From assembly GCA_030620735.1 (NCBI GenBank), contig JAUXDV010000159.1, forward strand, positions 1-5,039: a DNA stretch of 5,039 bases, given 5' to 3'. This document shows positions 1-4,939 of the stretch, piece after piece. Origin of the DNA: Gammaproteobacteria bacterium (GTDB lineage Bacteria > Pseudomonadota > Gammaproteobacteria > Chromatiales > Chromatiaceae). Numbering within the stretch: position 1 is the stretch's first letter; each line of letters opens with the position of its first letter. The notes under the pieces are model-generated. The model searched no databases and was not told the DNA's origin. It saw nothing but the letters and a program-made list of their open reading frames with translations. The position numbers were made by a program, and so were the translations under genes.

Positions 1-425
1 ATGGCTACAGGAAGATCCAGCAGTATGGTCAAATCCGGCCTGCGTTCACCCTGCACCAGGGTTTCCAGCACGGAGATTACAGCGCTGTCGAGTTGTCGGC
101 CACCCCCCTGATAGGCATAGGTTGCATCAGTAAAACGATCGCAAATCACCCACTCTCCACGTTCCAGCGCAGGTAGGATTTTACTCTGCAGATGCTGCGC
201 GCGCGCAGCAAACATCAGCAGCAACTCCGCCTTGAAAGACATGCCGTCATGCTGATGGCCCAGCAGCAGTTCGCGCAATGATTCACCCAGCGGCGTTCCA
301 CCGGGTTCACGCGTCAGCATGACCTGCTTTCCGGAGTTTTTCAGCAGCGTCCCGGCATAGCTGATATTACTGCTCTTTCCTGCCCCCTCGATCCCTTCAA
401 AGGTGACAAAGCTTCCCGGCTTCAA
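1..425 (-). CDS. tmk: Thymidylate kinase (dTMP kinase), 5' part, cut by the window edge
   Basis: Tmk transfers the gamma-phosphate of ATP to dTMP in the cytoplasm, giving dTDP for dTTP synthesis. The first 141 residues are visible, of about 210 usual for the family, and the frame is open to the window edge. The P-loop is GIEGAGKS at residues 11-18, preceded by FVTFE. REPGGTPLGE at 39-48 is the conserved substrate-site segment. DRFTDATYAYQGGGRQLD at 96-113 is the Tmk signature, and a PDLTILLD strand follows at 130-137. The start must be the TTG at 425-423: an in-frame stop lies 14 codons upstream with no ATG or GTG between, and the next in-frame ATG lies beyond the P-loop. A weak GGAA sits 7 nt before it. 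The TTG shares bases with the mltG stop (TTGA overlap), so translation is probably coupled. In E. coli holB follows; here that lies outside the window. Identity is firm; the start is inferred. Confidence 0.95.
   Translation of the reverse strand, partial: MKPGSFVTFEGIEGAGKSSNISYAGTLLKNSGKQVMLTREPGGTPLGESLRELLLGHQHDGMSFKAELLLMFAARAQHLQSKILPALERGEWVICDRFTDATYAYQGGGRQLDSAVISVLETLVQGERRPDLTILLDLPVA
193..210. repeat. 18-bp perfect palindrome inside tmk
   Basis: TGCTGCGCGCGCGCAGCA equals its own reverse complement. On the coding strand it falls in the codons for FAARAQH (residues about 72-78), a conserved Tmk segment. Protein constraint plus GCG/CGC codon choice can explain it; a binding or folding role is unproven. 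Confidence 0.75.
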
Positions 426-1456
426 TGCTTGTTCCGGTTGATTTGATACTTTTGCACTGCCTGGTTATGCTCTTTCAACGTTGCAGAGAAATAGTGTCCA
501 CCCTGGCCTGTCGCCACAAAGTAGAGGGCATCGCCATCCGCCGGATGCAGCGCGGCATGAATGGCTTCCCTACCGGGAAGCGCAATTGGAGTAGGAGTCA
601 GGCCTGCATGCACATAGGTATTATAGGGGGTATCTGTGCGCAGATCCTTACGCCGGATATTGCCTTTATAGGAATCTCCCATGCCGTAAATCACAGTTGG
701 GTCGGTCTGCAGCAGCATTCTTTTTTGCAGCCGCCGCGTAAACACACCTGCAACCTGCTTGCGTTCATCCGCGACACCTGTCTCCTTTTCAACGATGGAA
801 GCAAGAATGAGTGCATCATAAGAGGTTTTCAGCGGCAGCCCGTCGGCCCGCTCCCGCCACTCTTCTGCAAGCACCTTCTGCATACGCAGGAAGGCTCGTT
901 TCAGCACGTCTGCATCGGTCTCCCCCCTGGGAAACAGGTAGGTGTCCGGGAAAAAACGCCCTTCAGGAGTGACTCCCTCCTGCCCAAGACGCCCCATGAT
1001 CTGATCGGTACTGAGACTGGTCAATGTCTGCACGATCATGGGGTGACTGCGCACCGCGGCCAGCGCCTGCTTGAAAGTCCAGCCTTCGATCAGAGTCAAT
1101 GAATATTGGAGAACCTTGCCCCTGACCAGCTGATCAAGCAGCATTTCTGGCGTGGTTTTCGCCAGGATCAGATACTCGCCCGCCTTGATTTTAGTGGATA
1201 CACCCATGTCCAGAGCAAGCGCCTGCAGATAGAAAGGCTGCCGCAGTATGTCCTTCTCAGAGAGATCATTGGCGACCTCTTTCACTGAAGTTCCCGGCTT
1301 GACCTGATAATTGACCCCCAGGCCGGAGATTTGCAGTGGTGTGCTGCGGAAACGCTGATAATCATGCCACAGCCAGTAACCTGCGGCAGAAAGCATGACG
1401 ATCAATAACAGAAGGGCAACAATAACCCCGCCTTGTTGTTTAGATGTTGTATTCAT
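422..1456 (-). CDS. mltG: Endolytic murein transglycosylase MltG (YceG family)
   Basis: MltG is an inner-membrane lytic transglycosylase that cuts nascent glycan strands in the periplasm and is thought to end their elongation. The protein has 344 residues, close to the 340 of E. coli. A short charged N-terminus precedes one hydrophobic segment (about 11-30), a non-cleaved anchor with the rest periplasmic. Residues around 45-115 (VKPGTSVKEVANDL, KAGEYLI) form the LysM-like part. The YceG core follows, with FFPDTYLFP at 168-176, LILASIVEKET at 216-226, LQTDPTVIYGMG at 249-260, TPYNTYVHAGLTPTPIALPG at 276-295 and HPADGDALYFVATGQGGHYFS at 304-324. Glu225, the second Glu of EKET, matches the catalytic Glu218 of E. 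coli by remembered alignment. The ATG start fits the family, but the Shine-Dalgarno is poor: a GGA only 3 nt upstream and an A/G-rich stretch further out. It follows pabC after a 117-bp gap and overlaps the tmk start. Confidence 0.97.
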   Translation of the reverse strand: MNTTSKQQGGVIVALLLLIVMLSAAGYWLWHDYQRFRSTPLQISGLGVNYQVKPGTSVKEVANDLSEKDILRQPFYLQALALDMGVSTKIKAGEYLILAKTTPEMLLDQLVRGKVLQYSLTLIEGWTFKQALAAVRSHPMIVQTLTSLSTDQIMGRLGQEGVTPEGRFFPDTYLFPRGETDADVLKRAFLRMQKVLAEEWRERADGLPLKTSYDALILASIVEKETGVADERKQVAGVFTRRLQKRMLLQTDPTVIYGMGDSYKGNIRRKDLRTDTPYNTYVHAGLTPTPIALPGREAIHAALHPADGDALYFVATGQGGHYFSATLKEHNQAVQKYQINRNKH

Positions 1457-1573
1457 TTATCCAGCTTTTCTTGAATTTGTAGGGTGTAATAAGAGACAGC
1501 ACATTGCACCATAACGGACTCAAATGATGCACGAAGTTATTGAAATTTGACGCATTGGAAAAGATTTAACCAT
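1457..1573. other. pabC-mltG spacer
   Basis: This 117-bp gap is relatively A+T rich. On the minus strand it holds one modest possible hairpin: TGCATCAT at 1531-1524 pairs with ATGGTGCA at 1512-1505, with one G-U pair and an 11-nt loop. No T-run follows it, so it is not a standard terminator. I looked for -35/-10 pairs reading toward mltG and found none that is convincing. mltG is therefore probably read from upstream promoters, although a weak promoter cannot be excluded. Confidence 0.4.
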
Positions 1574-2392
1574 TCAAGAGAGCAGCTGCTGTATCGCGTT
1601 ACGTATTTTTAACGGTACTGCATCGACATCCATGTGTCTTCCTGAAAATTCCCTGACAGCCGTCAATCCCAGCGCATTGCTGAGAAACATCGCCTGTGCT
1701 GACATCAACATTTCAGGTGTTTCCCTGACTTCGCGCACTCTCATGCCGAAATATTCAGCCTGCTCGATCACTTCAGCACGCATCACCCCGCTGACACCAC
1801 AACGATCGAGCAATGGTGTATACAGAACCCCCTGCTTCAACCAGAAGAGATTACTCATCAACGCTTCAACCATGAAACCATCAGCATCGCACAGGAGGCC
1901 TTCCTGAAAACCCGCTTTTTTGATCTCTGCAGCCGCTATCACCTGCTCGAGCCGGTTCAGGGTTTTCAATCCGGCAAGTGGCGAACCTGTTGCCAGCCGG
2001 GTTTGACAGCAATGCAGGACAATACCTTCGAAACCCGCTTGTTCAGCCCGTTGCGGCCAGTCCCGGATATAGAGGATGCGTGTCGCACTGCCTTCCAGGG
2101 GGAAATAGGCACAACCATGCTCTCCACGGGTAATGATGATTTTGACAACATGCCTGCCGGAAAGCGCATCATCGGAGTGGAGAAGCTGACGAGCCTCATG
2201 AGCAAGCCTGTCCGCATCCTGCGGGGGGAGGGCGAGAGCGCTGCAGCCTGCAGAGAGACGCGCCATGTGACGATCCCACAATGGAGCTTTGCCATGAATG
2301 AAGGCAATGGTCTCGAAGACCCCGTCACCATATTGCAGGCCACGGTCAAGAACAGCAACCGAGTCGCCGCACTGACCGTTGATCAACAACAA
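1574..2392 (-). CDS. pabC: Aminodeoxychorismate lyase (4-amino-4-deoxychorismate lyase)
   Basis: PabC is a PLP enzyme of fold type IV that splits 4-amino-4-deoxychorismate into p-aminobenzoate and pyruvate, the last step of the pABA branch of folate synthesis. The product has 272 residues, near the E. coli length of 269. Visible marks are the N-terminal MLLINGQ strand, LDRGLQYGDGVFET at 15-28, the KIIITRG strand at 84-90, and LAGLKTLNRLEQVIAAAE at 139-156, where Lys143 is the expected Schiff-base lysine. EALMSNLFW at 176-184 carries the conserved Glu, and LDRCGVSGVMR follows at 195-205. D-amino-acid and branched-chain transaminases share this fold, but the lysine-site motif and the operon position favour PabC. 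An in-frame TGA (the fabF stop) lies directly upstream, so the start must be one of three consecutive TTG codons (2392-2384). The first gives the family-like MxLING N-terminus; the second is better spaced from the AGGG in the end of fabF. Translation is probably coupled to fabF. Confidence 0.95.
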   Translation of the reverse strand: MLLINGQCGDSVAVLDRGLQYGDGVFETIAFIHGKAPLWDRHMARLSAGCSALALPPQDADRLAHEARQLLHSDDALSGRHVVKIIITRGEHGCAYFPLEGSATRILYIRDWPQRAEQAGFEGIVLHCCQTRLATGSPLAGLKTLNRLEQVIAAAEIKKAGFQEGLLCDADGFMVEALMSNLFWLKQGVLYTPLLDRCGVSGVMRAEVIEQAEYFGMRVREVRETPEMLMSAQAMFLSNALGLTAVREFSGRHMDVDAVPLKIRNAIQQLLS

Positions 2393-3637
2393 TCAACCCT
2401 GATATTTCTTAAAAACCAGTGTGCCGTTGGTGCCGCCAAAACCAAAGGAGTTGGACATGGTGACGTTCAGTTCCATTTCACGGGCTGTGTTCGGCACATA
2501 ATCGAGATCACACTCGGGATCGGGAGTCGTGTAGTTGATGGTTGGAGGAACAACCTGGTCCCTGAGAGCCAGTGTTGCAAATATCGCTTCTACACCCCCC
2601 GCTGCCCCCAGCAGATGGCCAATCATCGACTTGGTTGAACTGACACAAAGTTTTTTCGCATGCTCGCCAAAGGCTGATTTAATGCCATTGGTTTCAGCCG
2701 CATCACCTGCAGGAGTGGATGTGCCGTGTGCATTGATGTAGTCCACATCTTCCCTGTTCAAACCGGCATCTTCCAGGGCCAGTTCCATACAGCGTCCGGC
2801 TCCGGCGCCATTCGGTGAAGGCGAAGTCATGTGGAAGGCATCGGAATTCATCGCCACGCCGCTGATCTCGGCGTAAATTTTGGCGCCGCGCGCGCGCGCG
2901 TGCTCAAGCTCTTCGACCATCATGACACCGGCCCCATCCCCGAGGACGAAGCCATCACGATCCTTGTCCCATGGACGACTGGCCGCCTGAGGGTCGTCAT
3001 TTCGCGTTGACAACGCCCTTGCAGCCGCAAATCCGCCGATGCCAATTGGTGTCGTGGCATACTCCGAACCACCTGCAACCATCGCGTCGACTGTGCCATA
3101 TTGGATCATACGCACTGCATCACCAATGTTGTGGGCGCCGGTGCTGCAGGCGGAGACAATCGCAATATTCGGCCCCTTGTATCCATACATGATGGAGAGG
3201 TTGCCGGCTACCATATTGATAATCGCCGAAGGAACGAAAAAGGGAGAGATTCTGCGTGGCCCCTTCTCCAGATAAGTGTGATAATTGTTTTCGATAGTGT
3301 AGATGCCACCGATACCGGCTCCAATTGCCACACCGATGCGTTCGGCATTCTCTTCAGTCGTCTCCAGGCCTGAATCCCGAACCGCCTGGATACCCGCAGC
3401 CATTCCGTAGTGGATGAAGGGATCCATTTTGCGCGACTCTTTCAAAGAGATATATTCAGTGATATCAAAATCTTCGATGGTGCCGCCAAAACGTACACTG
3501 AATTTGGAAATATCGAAGCTGGTAACCGGACGGATACCGCTCTTGCCTGCGAGAATATTCTCCCAGGTTGTTTTCACATCATTTCCCACCGGTGTGACCA
3601 GGCCAAGACCTGTCACCACTACCCTGCGTTTAGACAT
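2393..3637 (-). CDS. fabF: 3-oxoacyl-ACP synthase II (KAS II, elongating condensing enzyme)
   Basis: FabF performs Claisen condensation of malonyl-ACP with acyl-ACP, releasing CO2 and extending the chain by two carbons. In E. coli it is the enzyme that converts C16:1 to C18:1, notably at low temperature. The product has 414 residues (413 in E. coli) with an intact thiolase fold. The nucleophile is Cys164 in SACSTGAHNIGDA, the histidines are His304 in NAHGTSTPAGDAAE and His341 in KSMIGHLLGAAGGVEA, and Lys336 is present. GFGGTNG at 399-405 contains the gate residue Phe400. Other conserved blocks are RKMDPFIHYG at 69-78, GPRRISPFFVPSAIINMVAG at 126-145 and RPWDKDRDGFVLGDGAG at 221-237. FabB is shorter and differs in the N-terminal and gating segments, so FabF is the better name; adjacency to acpP agrees. 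The ATG at 3637 has a strong GAGGTG 8 nt upstream. The TGA stop abuts the pabC start. Confidence 0.98.
   Translation of the reverse strand: MSKRRVVVTGLGLVTPVGNDVKTTWENILAGKSGIRPVTSFDISKFSVRFGGTIEDFDITEYISLKESRKMDPFIHYGMAAGIQAVRDSGLETTEENAERIGVAIGAGIGGIYTIENNYHTYLEKGPRRISPFFVPSAIINMVAGNLSIMYGYKGPNIAIVSACSTGAHNIGDAVRMIQYGTVDAMVAGGSEYATTPIGIGGFAAARALSTRNDDPQAASRPWDKDRDGFVLGDGAGVMMVEELEHARARGAKIYAEISGVAMNSDAFHMTSPSPNGAGAGRCMELALEDAGLNREDVDYINAHGTSTPAGDAAETNGIKSAFGEHAKKLCVSSTKSMIGHLLGAAGGVEAIFATLALRDQVVPPTINYTTPDPECDLDYVPNTAREMELNVTMSNSFGFGGTNGTLVFKKYQG
2887..2900. repeat. (CG)7 dinucleotide run inside fabF
   Basis: Fourteen bases of strictly alternating C and G lie in fabF, and purine-pyrimidine alternation continues to 2903. 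On the coding strand they fall in codons for HARARG (residues about 246-251), a surface helix region that is also Arg/Lys-rich in E. coli FabF. The run is a simple-sequence tract with potential for Z-DNA and slippage. It may be only the result of alternating Ala (GCG) and Arg (CGC) codons. Confidence 0.8.
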
Positions 3638-3760
3638 GTGGAATGCACCTCATTCATGAACCGGCATGCAGCATGCTGCTGTCTTGCCATCTATTCGAAA
3701 GGCCGCTGATCTCAATCACAGAAACAGCAGCCTCCCGGACATTTTTCTTTCAGATTTAAC
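3638..3760. other. acpP-fabF spacer with inverted repeats
   Basis: This 123-bp gap holds the fabF ribosome-binding site at its end and two overlapping inverted repeats. One is a perfect 12-bp palindrome, GCAGCATGCTGC, at 3668-3679. The other pairs GCTGCTGTTT (3731-3722) with AGACAGCAGC (3684-3675) on the minus-strand transcript: ten pairs with one G-U and a loop of about 37 nt. The two share bases 3675-3679, so they cannot form together. There is no T-run, hence no standard terminator. A possible -35 (TTGAGA, 3715-3710) is followed at 16 nt by a poor -10 (TAGATG, 3693-3688), which I do not call as a promoter. Confidence 0.45.
3646..3651 (-). promoter_or_regulatory. Ribosome-binding site of fabF
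   Basis: GAGGTG on the minus strand ends 8 nt before the ATG at 3637. It is a near-ideal Shine-Dalgarno sequence and fixes the fabF start, which also agrees with the family N-terminus MSKRRVVVTG. Confidence 0.85.
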
Positions 3761-3991
3761 TCAGCTGGCTGCGTTGATGTAGTCAACCGCCTGCTTAACA
3801 GTGGTAATGGTCTCTGCCTTGTCATCAGGAATTTCTGTCTCGAACTCCTCCTCCAGAGCCATAACCAACTCAACTGTATCCAGTGAGTCGGCGCCCAGAT
3901 CGTCAATAAAAGAGGCATCAGAAGTGACCTCCTCCTCTTTTACACCCAACTGCTCAACAACGATCTTGCGTACACGTTCTTCAATACTCAT
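3761..3991 (-). CDS. acpP: Acyl carrier protein
   Basis: AcpP is the small acidic carrier that holds growing acyl chains as thioesters on a 4'-phosphopantetheine arm. It serves FabD, FabF, FabG and many lipid-forming enzymes in the cytoplasm. The product has 76 residues against 78 in E. coli and is nearly collinear with it: one residue is missing after MS and the C-terminus ends in AAS. The attachment site is Ser36 in DLGADSLDTVELVMALEEEF (31-50), the invariant DSL motif at the start of helix II. The acidic recognition helix is complete (ELVMALEEEFETEIPDD). The ATG start has a strong AGAGGAAG 8 nt upstream. Good initiation signals and a dedicated promoter at 4092-4119 fit the known very high abundance of this protein. 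It sits between fabG and fabF in the usual order. Nothing is broken or missing. Confidence 0.99.
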   Translation of the reverse strand: MSIEERVRKIVVEQLGVKEEEVTSDASFIDDLGADSLDTVELVMALEEEFETEIPDDKAETITTVKQAVDYINAAS

Positions 3992-3999
3992 TTTATAAA

Positions 4000-4007
4000 C
4001 TTCCTCT
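4000..4007 (-). promoter_or_regulatory. Ribosome-binding site of acpP
   Basis: AGAGGAAG on the minus strand lies 8 nt before the acpP ATG, in an A/T-rich setting that should remain unpaired. It predicts efficient initiation. Confidence 0.85.
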
Positions 4008-4026
4008 TTTAGGATATCAAGGTTGC

Positions 4027-4044
4027 GCCAGACTGGTGTCTGGC
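4027..4044 (-). promoter_or_regulatory. Perfect hairpin in the acpP 5' leader
   Basis: On the minus-strand transcript GCCAGAC, a loop of ACCA, then GCTGGTC's mirror GTCTGGC form a perfect 7-bp stem with a 4-nt loop. It lies about 42-59 nt after the predicted transcription start and ends 35 nt before the acpP ATG. No U-run follows, so it is not a terminator. It could protect or structure the leader RNA, or, as an 18-bp inverted repeat in DNA, be an operator. It does not match the FadR or FabR sites as I remember them. The structure is seen; any function is inference. Confidence 0.6.
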
Positions 4045-4058
4045 TCTTTATTGCTGAG

Positions 4059-4092
4059 CTTACACCAAAGCCCGGATAAAAATCTTACACCA
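4059..4092 (-). repeat. 9-bp direct repeat TGGTGTAAG at the acpP transcription start
   Basis: TGGTGTAAG occurs twice on the minus strand, at 4092-4084 and 4067-4059, 25 bp apart. The first copy begins at the last base of the predicted -10 box and covers the start site. Two such copies could be a repressor site, but the spacing and length also permit chance. Confidence 0.5.
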
Positions 4093-4119
4093 TTGTATTG
4101 TGATTTTCCGGCGCGTCAA
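4092..4119 (-). promoter_or_regulatory. Predicted sigma-70 type promoter of acpP
   Basis: TTGACG (4119-4114) is a five-of-six -35 box and TACAAT (4097-4092) a five-of-six -10 box, separated by 16 bp and reading toward acpP. Transcription would start near 4085-4086, giving a leader of about 94 nt. A separate acpP promoter downstream of fabG is known in E. coli and suits the far higher need for ACP than for FabG. No experimental start is available here. Confidence 0.75.
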
Positions 4120-4136
4120 TGCGGGGAAAACCCTCG

Positions 4137-4179
4137 GAAGTCTCTGAGCGAATCGCCACGCGCTTCACTCAAAGACTCC
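4137..4179 (-). other. Long stem-loop after fabG (transcript end or processing hairpin)
   Basis: On the minus-strand transcript GGAGTCTTTGAGTGAA (4179-4164) pairs over all 16 positions with TTCGCTCAGAGACTTC (4152-4137), around an 11-nt loop. Three of the pairs are G-U. The same three positions would be A-C mismatches in RNA from the other strand, so the fold is better in the direction of transcription. It begins 19 nt after the fabG stop. Only four T follow, within a small GGG-TTTT-CCC fold, so it is not a textbook intrinsic terminator. It may attenuate read-through, stabilise the fabD-fabG message or be a processing site. Confidence 0.65.
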
Positions 4180-4198
4180 TGCAAGTTATTCTACGCTA

Positions 4199-4939
4199 TC
4201 ACGCCATATACATGCCGCCATTGACATGCAGTGTCTCGCCGGTCACATAGCCGGCGGGTTCCGATGCCAGAAAGGCAACAACTGCAGCTATCTCTTGCGG
4301 AGAACCAAGTCGACCAAGTGGAATTGTATCAAGTAATGCCTTGCGCTGCTCATCGGGCAAATCCCGGGTCATATCCGTATCAATAAATCCCGGCGCTACC
4401 GCGTTGACGGTAATTCCGCGGCTGCCCACTTCACGCGCCAGGGATTTGCTGAAACCAAATATACCCGCTTTGGCAGCAGAGTAGTTCGTCTGCCCGGCAT
4501 TTCCCGAAGCTCCGACAACTGAGGCGATGTTGATGATGCGTCCAAAGCGGGCCTTCATCATACCGCGCAGACAGGCTTTGGAGACGCGATAGACAGAGGT
4601 CAGATTGGTATCGATGATCGCCTGCCACTCCTCCTCTTTCATGCGCATGAGGAGGTTATCACGCGTTATCCCGGCATTATTCACCAGGATCGTCGGCGTA
4701 GCATAGGTTTCGCCGATAGCCTTGATGACCGCGTCGACCGACTCGGGATCAGTGACATCGAGGCACATACCCTCTCCATGTATCCCCAGCTCCTGTAGAT
4801 GCGCAGAGATCGCGGCTGCGCCTTTCTCAGTCGTGGCGGTGCCAATCACGGTGCAACCATCTTTTCCCAGCGCATCGGCAATTGCCTGGCCGATGCCACG
4901 GCTCGCGCCTGTGACTAATGCAATTCGTTGTTCACTCAT
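4199..4939 (-). CDS. fabG: 3-oxoacyl-ACP reductase
   Basis: FabG reduces 3-ketoacyl-ACP to (R)-3-hydroxyacyl-ACP with NADPH, the first reduction of each elongation cycle. It is a classical short-chain dehydrogenase/reductase and normally a tetramer. The product has 246 residues (244 in E. coli). TGASRGIG at 10-17 is the cofactor-binding glycine motif, LDVTD lies at 60-64 and NNAG at 87-90. The catalytic set is Asn112, Ser140, Tyr153 and Lys157 (YSAAK). Arg131 and Arg174 match the E. coli ACP-docking Arg129 and Arg172. The C-terminus ends with ITGETLHVNGG-like YVTGETLHVNGGMYMA. The frame extends 18 codons further upstream to an ATG at 4993, but that part lies within the end of fabD and has no family similarity. 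The ATG at 4939, with TGGAG 7 nt upstream and MSEQRIALVTG as N-terminus, is the right start. The gene overlaps the fabD stop by 8 bp. Confidence 0.98.
   Translation of the reverse strand: MSEQRIALVTGASRGIGQAIADALGKDGCTVIGTATTEKGAAAISAHLQELGIHGEGMCLDVTDPESVDAVIKAIGETYATPTILVNNAGITRDNLLMRMKEEEWQAIIDTNLTSVYRVSKACLRGMMKARFGRIINIASVVGASGNAGQTNYSAAKAGIFGFSKSLAREVGSRGITVNAVAPGFIDTDMTRDLPDEQRKALLDTIPLGRLGSPQEIAAVVAFLASEPAGYVTGETLHVNGGMYMA

Larger units (their letters stand above)
3992..4198. other. fabG-acpP spacer (regulatory region)
   Basis: This 207-bp gap separates fabG from acpP. Reading toward acpP, it contains a long stem-loop 19 nt after the fabG stop, a sigma-70 type promoter, a 9-bp direct repeat, a leader hairpin and the acpP ribosome-binding site; each has its own entry. 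I see no small open reading frame in it that looks like a gene. Confidence 0.8.

Noticed and set aside
425..1102. Plus-strand open frame of 225 codons opposite mltG
   Set aside because: It lies wholly antisense to the well-conserved mltG. Its translation has no recognisable domain and is rich in Cys, His and Arg, as mirror frames usually are.
2003..2638. Plus-strand open frame of 211 codons opposite pabC and fabF
   Set aside because: It spans the junction of two clear genes on the other strand, has no recognisable motif and no convincing ribosome-binding site.
3688..3715. Possible fabF promoter, TTGAGA-16 bp-TAGATG
   Set aside because: The -35 is good but the -10 matches only three of six positions. 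It is too weak to call without start-site data.
3712..3918. Minus-strand frame of 68 codons overlapping acpP
   Set aside because: It is an out-of-frame shadow of acpP with no initiation signal of its own.
4027..4044. FadR- or FabR-type operator before acpP
   Set aside because: The inverted repeat does not match the consensus of either regulator as I recall it, so only an unnamed operator or RNA hairpin is possible.
4137..4179. Classical rho-independent terminator after fabG
   Set aside because: The stem is strong but only four T follow at a distance, so I list it as a stem-loop of open function.
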